Assembly: GCA_910577015.1 (NCBI GenBank)
Contig: CAJTKU010000004.1
Span: forward strand, 62,001-126,000
DNA from: an uncultured Lachnospiraceae bacterium
GTDB lineage: Bacteria > Bacillota > Clostridia > Lachnospirales > Lachnospiraceae
Direction of reading: 5' to 3'
Length of the DNA: 64,000 nt
In this document: positions 16,374 to 25,771 of the stretch, piece after piece
Layout of the letters: every line of letters starts with the position of its first letter
Numbering within the stretch: the stretch's first letter is position 1
Translations under genes and position numbers: made by a program
The notes under the pieces: model-generated
What the model saw: only the letters and a program-made list of their open reading frames with translations
Databases searched by the model: none
What the model was told of the DNA's origin: nothing

Positions 16374-19088
16374 ATGAAAATATTTGAAAATAAGAAATGC
16401 TATCCTATTGCTATTATTCTAATAATATTTATTTCTATTATTGTTGGGAGAAAAATGAATAGGAATAACATGAAGATACCGGAACAAATTAGTCAGCTTT
16501 GCCAGACTGATTACACCAGAATGGTGTATGAAGATGGGTACTACTATTATCAAAGTTCGGCAAATTATCTTTATTTATATCGGATGGATGAAAACGGTGA
16601 AAACAGTACCTGTCTTGTAAAACAAGTTCCGGAAGAAATTTATATCGTGGATGAATGGGTTTATTTCACAAATTGTTCAGAGGGAAAAACCTTATGGCGG
16701 GTGAAAAAAGAAGGAGGAGAGGCGGAACTGGTTCTGGAACAGAAGATAGACCGGTTTTTCCCTATAGAGGAGTCTTTTTATTGCCTGACAGAAGAAGGAA
16801 ACTTCTATGTATGGGACAGGCAGCAGGATTTCAGGCTTTTGTATCCGGAACACGGCTGGTGGATGAGTACGGACGGAATGCTTCTTTATCTTTGGATACA
16901 GGAAGGAGAGAGCGTTTCCATGGTGGTGTTAGACTTGGAAGGAAAAAGGGTTTCCGAATACGAAGGCACTTTTTCAAGATGGACCATTGCAGATAACCAG
17001 AATATTTATTATCTGGTTGATAAGGACGGCAGCACAGTTATCATGAAGCAGTCGGTAAAGAATGGAGAAACCATTGAACTGACAGAGAATCCCTATGTTA
17101 AACGGAATACCATATCCGGTTACATGAAGGAAGGCGATAACTTTTATATTCTTTGTACCAGTGTAAAATCTGGAAATGCTATGATAGACATCTACCAATA
17201 TGAATGTCTGGCAGATAAATGGAGTCAAACGTATGAAAAACAAGTTACGGATAAGGAACTGGAGTATTATGGGATGATATGGGAAATGACCAATGTCAAT
17301 CTGGTAAACGGCAATATTTTTTGGAAAAGGCCAAGTGTGAATGGAAAAGGAGAACTTTGGTACAGGGTAGCATGTGAGAACGGAGAAGAAACTCTTTTTG
17401 AAGATATGGAACCGCTTTCTGTAAGGATATTGAGTCACGATGATATGTTTTATGGAGTGAATCAGGAATCTGGTCCTTTTCAGTCAGAGGATTTAGTATA
17501 TTTTGATGTAAAAGAAGATGATGAGGGAAACCGGATAAATACAGAAATCAAAATTCCACAGTTTTGCAAACAGATACCAGCATATGAGACAATTAATAAA
17601 CTTATCTGTAAGGATGCAGAGTATTTTTATAAGGAACAGATGGAGTTTGCAGAAGATATCAGGGAGACAGCAAAGGAATGGCTGGGAGAATCCGTGGGTA
17701 CATGGAAGTATTGGTATGCGTTTGCAGATAAAGATTATGTTTGCGTAGCATATTGGAAGTTTCTGGGACAGAATGGCCTGGATGATATAAAATCCAATGA
17801 ATTTGTAGTAAAACTCTATGATTCTGAAACAGGAGAAGAAGTAGATATAATGGATTTATTTACGGTAGGAAAAGAGGAACTTATGCTTCGTCTTGGATTT
17901 GCCATCCGAAAAACATTTTTGGGACTTGATATGCTAAACAGCGATTTGAGTATGGTGGGAGGGTGTTATTATCATACCTTTTATATTTTGACTGACAGGG
18001 GAGTAGATGTATTATTGGTAGAGAAAGTTCCTACGAAAGTATATCATTTTGAAATCAGTTATGAAGAACTGGAAGATATTTTTATCCAAAAAGAAGCCGA
18101 CATTAACATACCCGAAATAGAAATACATTCTTCCTGGGTAGAAGTTACAATTTGTAATGATGAAGAGTATAAGGCATTTATAAATATGCTGAATAATATT
18201 AAGGGATGTAGCACTTTGAAATTAAATATGTCGGGTGTGGCTACCACTGTTTTTTTAGATGAGATAATGATGTGCGGTAATTTTACATCTCTGGAAATAA
18301 GTAATGGAGGAATTATTGCGGTAAAGAATACGGATAAGTTTAGTCAGATACCGTATGAGGAAGATGGGGTATTGAAAGGAATTTACAGGTTAAACGAAGG
18401 TGATTATAGTTATACAAGTTATGAATTTTATAAGCCGGAATCAGAGGAAGAAATATGTGCTGTCTATATCGCTGTGGATTATAGGGAAGGAGATGATGAG
18501 AAGCGTATTGCTGTGTTGCAAGTCCCGCAAAACAGGTATTCTGATATAAAAAGGAGAGGTGTATGCGGAACTCAAATCATGGCAGCAGACGTGAATTTTG
18601 ACGGTTATAAGGACGTATGTTTTAGCGGAAATGATGATTATTTAGACGGGTACGATTTGTGCTGCGTATTCTTATGGAACCAACAGGAAAAAAGATATAC
18701 GATGTGCGATACAGCTCCAAGATATATCCGTTCCATTGATACAGAGAGAAAAAGATTGACAGATACGGTCACGTTGGGAGCTTCAGGTGATGATTACTAT
18801 ATTTATGAATATCGGAACGGGGCATATCATGTAAAAAAATTAGAAAATAGATTTTCGGTGGAAGAGCAGGAGGATGGAAATACGATTCATAAAATACTCT
18901 GGTATTACAGTGAGGATGGAAAATTAAAGGAAACCCTGGAATATATCTTCAATAAGGATGAGAATATAACTCACATTATTTATCAGGGAAAGGGAGGTAT
19001 GGAGGAAGAAATGTTTGAGGGGGAGCAATACTATCCGGAGGTGGGAAAAAAATATTTTCCGGAGTTTGATTTTTATTGGCTGGGATGA
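16374..19088 (+). CDS. Membrane-anchored beta-propeller (DUF5050-like) protein
   Basis: A 904-residue protein starting with a membrane anchor (about residues 9-24). The next 380 residues or so carry repeated YxDGYYYYQ / EWVYFTN / NIYYLVDKDG units typical of DUF5050-type propellers. The middle region is unassigned. The C-terminal part has an FG-GAP-like motif AADVNFDGYKDVCFSG (about residue 738) followed by a Tyr-rich segment, as in XAC2610-type proteins. It begins 11 nt after the previous gene with a GAGGAAA site. No enzymatic motif is seen. A binding or sensing role at the cell surface is the most that can be inferred. Confidence 0.72.
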   Translation: MKIFENKKCYPIAIILIIFISIIVGRKMNRNNMKIPEQISQLCQTDYTRMVYEDGYYYYQSSANYLYLYRMDENGENSTCLVKQVPEEIYIVDEWVYFTNCSEGKTLWRVKKEGGEAELVLEQKIDRFFPIEESFYCLTEEGNFYVWDRQQDFRLLYPEHGWWMSTDGMLLYLWIQEGESVSMVVLDLEGKRVSEYEGTFSRWTIADNQNIYYLVDKDGSTVIMKQSVKNGETIELTENPYVKRNTISGYMKEGDNFYILCTSVKSGNAMIDIYQYECLADKWSQTYEKQVTDKELEYYGMIWEMTNVNLVNGNIFWKRPSVNGKGELWYRVACENGEETLFEDMEPLSVRILSHDDMFYGVNQESGPFQSEDLVYFDVKEDDEGNRINTEIKIPQFCKQIPAYETINKLICKDAEYFYKEQMEFAEDIRETAKEWLGESVGTWKYWYAFADKDYVCVAYWKFLGQNGLDDIKSNEFVVKLYDSETGEEVDIMDLFTVGKEELMLRLGFAIRKTFLGLDMLNSDLSMVGGCYYHTFYILTDRGVDVLLVEKVPTKVYHFEISYEELEDIFIQKEADINIPEIEIHSSWVEVTICNDEEYKAFINMLNNIKGCSTLKLNMSGVATTVFLDEIMMCGNFTSLEISNGGIIAVKNTDKFSQIPYEEDGVLKGIYRLNEGDYSYTSYEFYKPESEEEICAVYIAVDYREGDDEKRIAVLQVPQNRYSDIKRRGVCGTQIMAADVNFDGYKDVCFSGNDDYLDGYDLCCVFLWNQQEKRYTMCDTAPRYIRSIDTERKRLTDTVTLGASGDDYYIYEYRNGAYHVKKLENRFSVEEQEDGNTIHKILWYYSEDGKLKETLEYIFNKDENITHIIYQGKGGMEEEMFEGEQYYPEVGKKYFPEFDFYWLG

Positions 19089-19113
19089 AAGTAAAAATTG
19101 AGATAGGAGTAAA

Positions 19114-20433
19114 ATGAAAAGGGTAAAATACATAATTATTTTTGGGGGTATTGTGCTTTTGATGGGAGCAATTCACTTTATACAGGAAACAGAGGAAAAA
19201 GAGATTAAAAATGCCAAATCTTTCCTTTATATTATAACGGACGAAGGGGAGGCCGTTATAATAGGAGGAGGTGCAGGGGAAAACATGTTAATTCCAAGGG
19301 AAATTGACGGGATAATAATATCCGGTGTTGGCGAAGGTGCATTTCAGGGAAGAACTGATATCAAAAAAGTTGTTGTTGAGCAAGGAGTCCGTTACATAGC
19401 GGCAGATGCGTTTGCAGACTGTACGGAAATAGAAAAATTGGAATTAGGGGAAGGTCTTTTATACATCGGGGAAGGTGCGTTTTCCGGCAATAATATAAGC
19501 GAATTAATCCTGCCTGACAGCGTGGCATATGTCGGGGAGAAGGCCTATGCAGACTGCTCAAAACTTGAAAGAGTTTTGTTCTCACAGAAGACTTATGTGG
19601 ACGCATATGCCTTTGTGTGGAGTGCATGGCAAGAAAAAAGAGATGAGGCGGGATTGATAATCAGGGGGAGCTGTCTTACGGGGATTAGTGATGGTCCATC
19701 ATCCACGTTGGAAATTCCCTATGGAATTACAAGAACCTCTGATTTTTCAGAACGGGCTGATGCTTTGATTCGGCAGGATATACAGTATGAGGAGATTATA
19801 TTTCCGGACACCTTGATAGATTTGGGGAAATACTGTTTTTGGGGGACACAGATTCAGAAAATTCACTTACCGGAAGGAATGAAAACAATAAACGAGGGGG
19901 TTTTTGAAGAAGCAGTATTAGGAGAAATTATTCTTCCATCCAGATTGGAGAGGATAAAAATGGGAGCTTTCAGGGAGTCATCAATAATGGAAATCAAGCT
20001 GCCGGATACGTTAGAGGTTATTGAACCGAATGCATTTTGGAGAAGCGAAGGTTTAAAAAAGATTACGATTCCGGCATCGGTTTATTATATAGGAGAAGAT
20101 GCTTTTGGCGGTTGTACGAGTATAGAAGAGGTTGTATTTGAAGAAGGATTGCAGGTGGTGTCGGGAAGGGCATTTGCCGGTGTTAATGTGGAACGAATCC
20201 AATTTCCGGAGAGCCTTATGAGTATATACGGTTATGGTCCTTATCCTGAAATATTGGAAAGAATATACATCCCGGAAAGAACCGGTAATATAGACGAGCT
20301 GTTTTGGAGGAATTTTAATGAAAGTGACTTTTCTATAGTGATTTATGGACAAAGCGGAAGCCAGGCGGAGAAAGCCGCAAAGGAGAAAGGCATGGAATTT
20401 GTGGCTGTGTCAAACGGTAATGAAATGCCATAG
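19114..20433 (+). CDS. BspA-type leucine-rich repeat surface protein
   Basis: A 439-residue protein with an N-terminal membrane anchor (about residues 7-24) and a series of LRR_5 (BspA/TpLRR) repeats from about residue 55 to 400, such as GEGAFQGRTDIKKVVVEQGV, then AFADCTEIEKLELGEGLLYI, then GEGAFSGNNISELILPDSV. These repeats form curved solenoids used for protein binding or adhesion. There is no sortase signal. The start follows AGGAG. It is followed by a second, shorter LRR_5 protein, suggesting duplication within the block. Confidence 0.85.
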   Translation: MKRVKYIIIFGGIVLLMGAIHFIQETEEKEIKNAKSFLYIITDEGEAVIIGGGAGENMLIPREIDGIIISGVGEGAFQGRTDIKKVVVEQGVRYIAADAFADCTEIEKLELGEGLLYIGEGAFSGNNISELILPDSVAYVGEKAYADCSKLERVLFSQKTYVDAYAFVWSAWQEKRDEAGLIIRGSCLTGISDGPSSTLEIPYGITRTSDFSERADALIRQDIQYEEIIFPDTLIDLGKYCFWGTQIQKIHLPEGMKTINEGVFEEAVLGEIILPSRLERIKMGAFRESSIMEIKLPDTLEVIEPNAFWRSEGLKKITIPASVYYIGEDAFGGCTSIEEVVFEEGLQVVSGRAFAGVNVERIQFPESLMSIYGYGPYPEILERIYIPERTGNIDELFWRNFNESDFSIVIYGQSGSQAEKAAKEKGMEFVAVSNGNEMP

Positions 20434-20487
20434 GAGATTTCGGTTTGCAGAAAAAATAAAATCCCAGAACAGGCAGGGGAAATTCAT

Positions 20488-21165
20488 ATGAATAATAAAA
20501 AGTATATAAAGGCCGGATGTATTATTTTAGCAATGGGTTTTGCCTTTACCGCAGGGCGTATAAGTAAAAGCAGTATCCCAGAGCAGAATGCAAATGTGGA
20601 AGAAGATAGCGGTAAAAAATTAATCTGTGGAAGATATGAATATGAAATAGTGGAACAGGATGGAACGGTTAGAATCCTGTCATATTTGGGAGAAGAATCC
20701 ATTATTTTTATTCCGGAGGAATTGGACGGTAAGAAAATAAGTGTGATTGGTGAAAAGGCATTTAGCGGAAATGCCGACATGGAGCAGGTGGTTATTTCGT
20801 CGGGCATCACAAAAATTGAAAGGGAGGCTTTTGCCTATTGTTCCAAACTTGAAATTGTGATTGGGGGACAGGGATTAGAAGAGATTGGATGGGGAGCTTT
20901 TGCTTATTGCCCCAGTTTAATGGAAATTCGTTTTCCGAAAGGTTTAAAAGAAACCGGAGGAGGAGTTTGCGCCTATTGTCCCAGTTTGGAAAAGATTTAT
21001 ATTTCAGATACCATGGAAAGCATAGGGGATAAAGCTTTTGAGGGATGTCCTAATTTAATGTTGGTTTATGGAAGCAGTATGTATGCAGAAATTTATGCAC
21101 AGCAGGAGGGATTGGTATATGTGGATGTAAACCGAATTGAAGAGGAAGGAAATCTGGTATGGTGA
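20488..21165 (+). CDS. Short BspA-type leucine-rich repeat protein
   Basis: A 225-residue protein with an N-terminal membrane anchor (about residues 7-25) and about five LRR_5 units, for example GEKAFSGNADMEQVVISSGI, then AFAYCSKLEIVIGGQGLEEI, then AFAYCPSLMEIRFPKGL. It is likely surface-exposed and binds a partner. It overlaps the next gene by 7 nt, so the two are translationally coupled. It resembles the preceding 439-residue protein in layout and probably arose from the same family by duplication and loss of repeats. Confidence 0.83.
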   Translation: MNNKKYIKAGCIILAMGFAFTAGRISKSSIPEQNANVEEDSGKKLICGRYEYEIVEQDGTVRILSYLGEESIIFIPEELDGKKISVIGEKAFSGNADMEQVVISSGITKIEREAFAYCSKLEIVIGGQGLEEIGWGAFAYCPSLMEIRFPKGLKETGGGVCAYCPSLEKIYISDTMESIGDKAFEGCPNLMLVYGSSMYAEIYAQQEGLVYVDVNRIEEEGNLVW

Positions 21166-23306
21166 AAAACGGTTATCATAAAAAAGAATCCAGATGGAAG
21201 AGGAGGCTTTTGGCTGCACTCGGTGCATTTATTACAGCCTGCACCGTTGTTCTGATTCCGGGCTGTTTTGGCAGGCAGGAGGAGCATTTGGACGAAGAAA
21301 AAGAAGTAACAATTGTCACAGACGAAGGAAAAAATACTGTCGAAGAGGAGAACAGGATGGAGGGACGTACTCCTGATGTGTCAAGACTCGGGCAGAACGT
21401 ATGCACCTATGACCCGGAAGACACTATTTATTATAAAACCTATTATGATGACTTTGTGCAAGGGAAGATAATGCACATTGATTACACTCCCCGCATGGAA
21501 ATCAGGAAGGAGCTGGAAGACTATTTTACAGACGCTTCAGGCATCCGGTGTCTGGATAACCTGGCAGGCATGTTCTATGATGACAGGACGATTGAAACTG
21601 ACGAAAAGGAGCTGGAACAATTATTCTGGGAACATGGTTACCTGATTGACTTTTGCAGGGGGGATTTTGGGGACTGCCATGTGCGGTTTGTGGAAATTAC
21701 GGAAATGGACGGACTGTCCTTATACCCTGTCCGCATTCTGATGCAGACGTGGGATGAGGAGCATATTTATCTGCAGGACATTACGGGGCCGATTCCCAGA
21801 AAGATAAAGGAAGTTATGACCGTTGAGAGAAATGGTGTCAGGCAGCTTGTGGTACACTCCACGGGCTTATCCAGGGAGTATGTGGCGGAGGAGGAACTCA
21901 GCTTTTGGGAACAAAGCGGCACATGCTGGATTCTTGTACCCATGGAACTGGAGATAGATGTCAGCCATGCACACAATATGGGCAGCCTTTATCCGGACAT
22001 TGACAGGGAATCCCTGTATGAAGCTTTTTTTTACCGGGATGGAATTGCGTACAGACCCAGCCTGCAGCCATTCAATAAATGGGGCGACAGGGCGGTTTTC
22101 AGGCTGGGTGTTATGGAGATAGTGGAAGAAAACAAGAGTTTTCGATTAAACGCAGTCTGTGATGTGGAAGGAAAAACCGATTTGGCGTACGGTTACATCC
22201 GGTTTGAAATTGCGGAAAAACCGGAGAAAGTGATTGCCCCCACTGAAGAAATTGTAACGGACACCCCTATGGGACTTGCACAATATTACGGATATTACAG
22301 AATCACCCGGTTCTGGCCGTATGATTATTATGACGCCTTAAAGTATGACCGACTGCCTTTGGAAGAGGCAGATATGATGCTTGGCAGAATTGTTGAAATA
22401 CAGGCAGATTTGCTGGTAACCTGCGACTCTTTCCGTTCTTTGGGTTCAAGGGGAGGAAGAGAAGCATTTGACAGAAATTATAATATAGAGAGGATTGCAA
22501 TTGAATCTCCAAACTATGCGTGGGAAGAGTTTATTCCGGATACGGCATGGTATGAAGAGTTTTCCGAAGGGCATTATTTTATGGAAAAGCCTGAGGAGCG
22601 GGACTGGCAGAAGATTGAGGAAGAATATTATCAGGGAATCGAGGGGAAATTCAGCGTTTTGGTTGCCGGACCTTTTACCGGAAGATATGGGGAAAATGAA
22701 TATTATCACGAATATTATGTGAAAAAAGACGGAATTCTTATGTATTCTGAACTGACGGGGAATTTCTTTTATCTGGAAAAACTGGATGGAAAACCAGAAA
22801 CATGTGAGGAAGACCGTGGTATGACAGAGGAAGAAAAAGAAATCATTTTGCAGGAAGCCTTGGGCATATATACCGTTACAGAGTTTCTGCCAACGAAATT
22901 TTATCCCGGACTGGATTGTGCCGGAGATGTCTATTTGCCTGAGGAAGAAGCGGACATGATGATTGGGAAAGAAATAATCATGGAAAGTGAATTGTATGTA
23001 ACGTTTAACAACGGCAGATGGCCCAACTCAGAATTTATGAACCGGAAGATGGATGATTTCATTTTATACAGGACAGAAATAGAAAAGCCGGTTTACCGGA
23101 TAGAAGAGAGAAACAGGAATGATATATACGGGCTGCGGGACGATATGCTGCCAAGGGAAATGGTTCAGGACAGATACATGGAAATCAGCGTATATCCGGG
23201 ATTTGGAATAAATGGCAAGGAATTGCCGCAGTTATACTTACTGCATGACGGGCGGATTATAATGTATGCCATGAGTGAATATTTTTTGTTGGAAAAACAA
23301 GACTGA
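21159..23306 (+). CDS. Large lipoprotein with two C-terminal GTW-IT-like domains
   Basis: A 715-residue protein with a lipobox-like signal peptide (VVLIPGC, Cys at about residue 32), so probably a lipoprotein. The N-terminal part (about 70-360) is unassigned. Two similar domains follow, starting at YYGYYRITRFWPYDYYDAL (about residue 372) and LGIYTVTEFLPTKFY (about 567). Both contain a conserved EEADMM(L/I)G segment. They resemble the tandem domains of the protein at 15367. It overlaps the upstream LRR gene by 7 nt. Function unknown. Confidence 0.75.
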   Translation: MVKNGYHKKESRWKRRLLAALGAFITACTVVLIPGCFGRQEEHLDEEKEVTIVTDEGKNTVEEENRMEGRTPDVSRLGQNVCTYDPEDTIYYKTYYDDFVQGKIMHIDYTPRMEIRKELEDYFTDASGIRCLDNLAGMFYDDRTIETDEKELEQLFWEHGYLIDFCRGDFGDCHVRFVEITEMDGLSLYPVRILMQTWDEEHIYLQDITGPIPRKIKEVMTVERNGVRQLVVHSTGLSREYVAEEELSFWEQSGTCWILVPMELEIDVSHAHNMGSLYPDIDRESLYEAFFYRDGIAYRPSLQPFNKWGDRAVFRLGVMEIVEENKSFRLNAVCDVEGKTDLAYGYIRFEIAEKPEKVIAPTEEIVTDTPMGLAQYYGYYRITRFWPYDYYDALKYDRLPLEEADMMLGRIVEIQADLLVTCDSFRSLGSRGGREAFDRNYNIERIAIESPNYAWEEFIPDTAWYEEFSEGHYFMEKPEERDWQKIEEEYYQGIEGKFSVLVAGPFTGRYGENEYYHEYYVKKDGILMYSELTGNFFYLEKLDGKPETCEEDRGMTEEEKEIILQEALGIYTVTEFLPTKFYPGLDCAGDVYLPEEEADMMIGKEIIMESELYVTFNNGRWPNSEFMNRKMDDFILYRTEIEKPVYRIEERNRNDIYGLRDDMLPREMVQDRYMEISVYPGFGINGKELPQLYLLHDGRIIMYAMSEYFLLEKQD

Positions 23307-23341
23307 GAACAAAAATATACAATGAAGAGGGAAGAGAAGAA

Positions 23342-23480
23342 TTGGATTTAGAACCACTGGAAAAATTGACAGAATTTATATTCTATAGAACTCAAGAAAA
23401 CAGATGTGGACAACATTTTACCGTTGATTGAATTGGAAAATTTAAAAGAACTTACTGTTACGGATGAACTGCCATATTGA
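23342..23480 (+). pseudogene. Leucine-rich repeat gene remnant
   Basis: Translation gives LDLEPLEKLTEF in one frame and, after a shift, ELKKTDVDNILPLIELENL then KELTVTDELPY and a stop. The pattern is internalin-like LRR, different from the BspA-type repeats upstream. There is no start codon, signal peptide or full repeat array, so this is a decayed fragment. Confidence 0.55.
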
Positions 23481-23587
23481 TTTTAAGCTCTGTCAAAGGT
23501 ATTCTGATTTCAGCCTTTGCATATTTAGTGAAAGGTAGGTAAAGCCGATATAATATGATATAAAAACCAATGCATGGAAGGAGACAA

Positions 23588-24310
23588 ATGCTGAGAATAG
23601 CTGTTTGCGATGATGAGAAGTATTATCGGGAAAAAATCACGGAATTGTTGAAGGAAGAACTTGAAAAGAGAGAACTTCAGGATTATGTGATTGAAGAATA
23701 TGGTACAGGAACGGAACTTTTATCTGAAAACCATTTTCTTGTCCATGACATTATTTTTTTGGATATCAATATGCCGGAAGTAAACGGCATAGAGATTGCG
23801 GAGCAGATTCGTAAAAAGCGCCCGCGGGTGGTGCTAGTTTTTATTACGGCCTATGTAGATTACGCGTTAGAAGGATATAAAACCGAGGCAATCAGGTTTC
23901 TGTTAAAAGATATACTGGAACAGTCTTTTCCGGAATGTATAGAAGCGATTATCAGGAAACTGTCTTTACAGGCTTTTAAAGTAAAATGCAACGGCAAGGA
24001 AGGGGAGCAGGAGATTCCTGTTGACAGAATCTGTTATATAGAAAGCATGGCCCATAAGCTGCTGTTTCATATGGCAGGAGTGGAAGCACAGCAGTACAGT
24101 GCATATGATAAGCTGGACCATATGGAAGAAATGCTGGCAGGGTACGGTTTTTTGCGGATACATAAAAGTTATCTTGTGAATATAAAGTGCGTGGAGGAGA
24201 TTGCCCGCTATGCTGTGAGGCTGAAAAACGGCAGGCAGCTTCCGATTCCAAGGGGAAAATACCAGCAGGTAAGGGTACGGTATTATGAGATGGCAGGTGA
24301 TATGTTATGA
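23588..24310 (+). CDS. LytTR response regulator, pair 2
   Basis: A 240-residue regulator. The receiver domain has CDDE at residues 7-10 and phospho-acceptor Asp59 in DIIFLDINMPEVNG. The LytTR domain starts at about residue 140 and includes the conserved RIHKSYLVNIKCVEEI. I chose ATG 23588, 4 nt after AAGGAG. An ATG at 23570 would add six residues and absorb that site. The stop overlaps the kinase start by 4 nt. It resembles pair 1 and pair 3 in layout. Confidence 0.92.
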   Translation: MLRIAVCDDEKYYREKITELLKEELEKRELQDYVIEEYGTGTELLSENHFLVHDIIFLDINMPEVNGIEIAEQIRKKRPRVVLVFITAYVDYALEGYKTEAIRFLLKDILEQSFPECIEAIIRKLSLQAFKVKCNGKEGEQEIPVDRICYIESMAHKLLFHMAGVEAQQYSAYDKLDHMEEMLAGYGFLRIHKSYLVNIKCVEEIARYAVRLKNGRQLPIPRGKYQQVRVRYYEMAGDML

Positions 24311-25602
24311 CTTATTATGTACAGGCCGTATTACTTACAGGGATTGAAGCATTAAGCTGTGGAATTTTCTGTGAAACTTTTCTGGAAAAAAGGCAGCTTG
24401 TAAAAAAGCAGCTTAAATATGTATTTCCGTTTCTATTATTCGCAGGGTTTATAGTAATATCGTTGCTACATGATATATCTTATTTTTTAAAAGCGTTTGT
24501 GGTAATTGCGTGGATTGTATTGATTATGGCTATGCAGTATCAAAACAGTTTGTTGAAGATATGTCTTGTAAGCACAGGTTATTATGGGCTGGTGCTTTGC
24601 ATAGACAGAATCATGCTTATAGTGATTGACCATGCATCGGATACAGGAGCCGCCGTATTATTTCAAGAACCTGTGAAGGGTACGATTGTGGCGCTGCTTT
24701 GTAAAATGATTTTGTTTCTAATCATTATTTTTCTGCATAAGCAATTCAGGACTTCCGGGGATTTGAATGTTATAGCGGATAAGGAATGGCTGCGATTTTT
24801 ACTGTTTCCTGTGGTGACAATCATATGTATGATGGTGTTTGCTATGGAAGGGGAAGGCAGCATGGCTGTTTTTATCACTTCTTTTGCATTGGTGTTTTCC
24901 AATTTTTTGATGTTTTACATTATGCGTGACGTGGTAGCAAGGGAACAGAGGATTCGGGAGATACAGGTTTCCCGAGAGCGGATTAAGAACCAAATGGATA
25001 TGTACCGGTATATGGAAACGGTTTATGACGGGCAGCAGAAGAAAGTCCATGAGTTCAAAAACCAGATTGGCTGTTTGAATGGGCTTGTAAAAAATAAAAA
25101 TTATGAGAAATTGGAGGAATATTTAGGGAAGCTCACTGATAACTGGATTGAGGAAACGGATTATATTAATACCAATCATGCCATTGTCAACAGCATCATA
25201 AATCAGAAATATAAATATGCTAAGAGCAAGGGGATTCCTATTTTATTTGCTGTCAATGATTTGGGAGAATTACCCATTGGGGAAGAGGATATCGTGATAT
25301 TGCTGGCGAACCTTTTGGACAATGCCATTGAAGCCTGCCAAAAGGTTGCTAAGAGGGATAAAATCATTAAATTCCGGTTTCTGATGGAAGGGAATAAGAT
25401 TACCATTTCGATAAGAAATCCGGTACAGGAGGCTGTGAAAGTAACAGAAGGCAGATTGGAAACAACAAAAAAGAACGCAAAAGAGCATGGAATCGGGATG
25501 CTGAACATTCAAAAGGTGGTCGAACAGTATGGAGGGGAAAATGTCTGGAGTTGTCGGGATGGATATTTTACCCAGAGCATTATTTTTTATTGCATAAAGT
25601 AG
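24307..25602 (+). CDS. GHKL sensor histidine kinase, pair 2
   Basis: A 431-residue membrane kinase with an N-terminal multi-helix region (about residues 1-205). The likely phospho-acceptor His is in KKVHEFKNQIGCLNGL, and the GHKL ATPase domain has LLANLLDNAIEAC and HGIGMLNIQKVV. The segment after the His is HEFKNQ rather than the HDxRxH or HDMKHH seen in the other two kinases. It overlaps the regulator by 4 nt and ends in a terminator. The signal is unknown. Confidence 0.9.
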   Translation: MTYYVQAVLLTGIEALSCGIFCETFLEKRQLVKKQLKYVFPFLLFAGFIVISLLHDISYFLKAFVVIAWIVLIMAMQYQNSLLKICLVSTGYYGLVLCIDRIMLIVIDHASDTGAAVLFQEPVKGTIVALLCKMILFLIIIFLHKQFRTSGDLNVIADKEWLRFLLFPVVTIICMMVFAMEGEGSMAVFITSFALVFSNFLMFYIMRDVVAREQRIREIQVSRERIKNQMDMYRYMETVYDGQQKKVHEFKNQIGCLNGLVKNKNYEKLEEYLGKLTDNWIEETDYINTNHAIVNSIINQKYKYAKSKGIPILFAVNDLGELPIGEEDIVILLANLLDNAIEACQKVAKRDKIIKFRFLMEGNKITISIRNPVQEAVKVTEGRLETTKKNAKEHGIGMLNIQKVVEQYGGENVWSCRDGYFTQSIIFYCIK

Positions 25603-25603
25603 G

Positions 25604-25630
25604 AAACGGCAGAAAAAACTGCCGTTTTTT
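25604..25630 (+). terminator. Terminator after two-component pair 2
   Basis: A perfect 9-bp stem AAACGGCAG / CTGCCGTTT with a loop of six A, followed by TTT. The A-run and T-run symmetry suggests it could act in both directions. Confidence 0.88.
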
Positions 25631-25771
25631 GCATTTTACCGCCTGTTTTTGAAAGATATCTTGTAAGTTATATTTATTTTTACAATAATATATTTATAAC
25701 TTGCATGAACCACCAATTTGTGGCTGGCGGCTATAAAAAGAAATATGAGTGCATTTTTGAGGAGGCAGACT

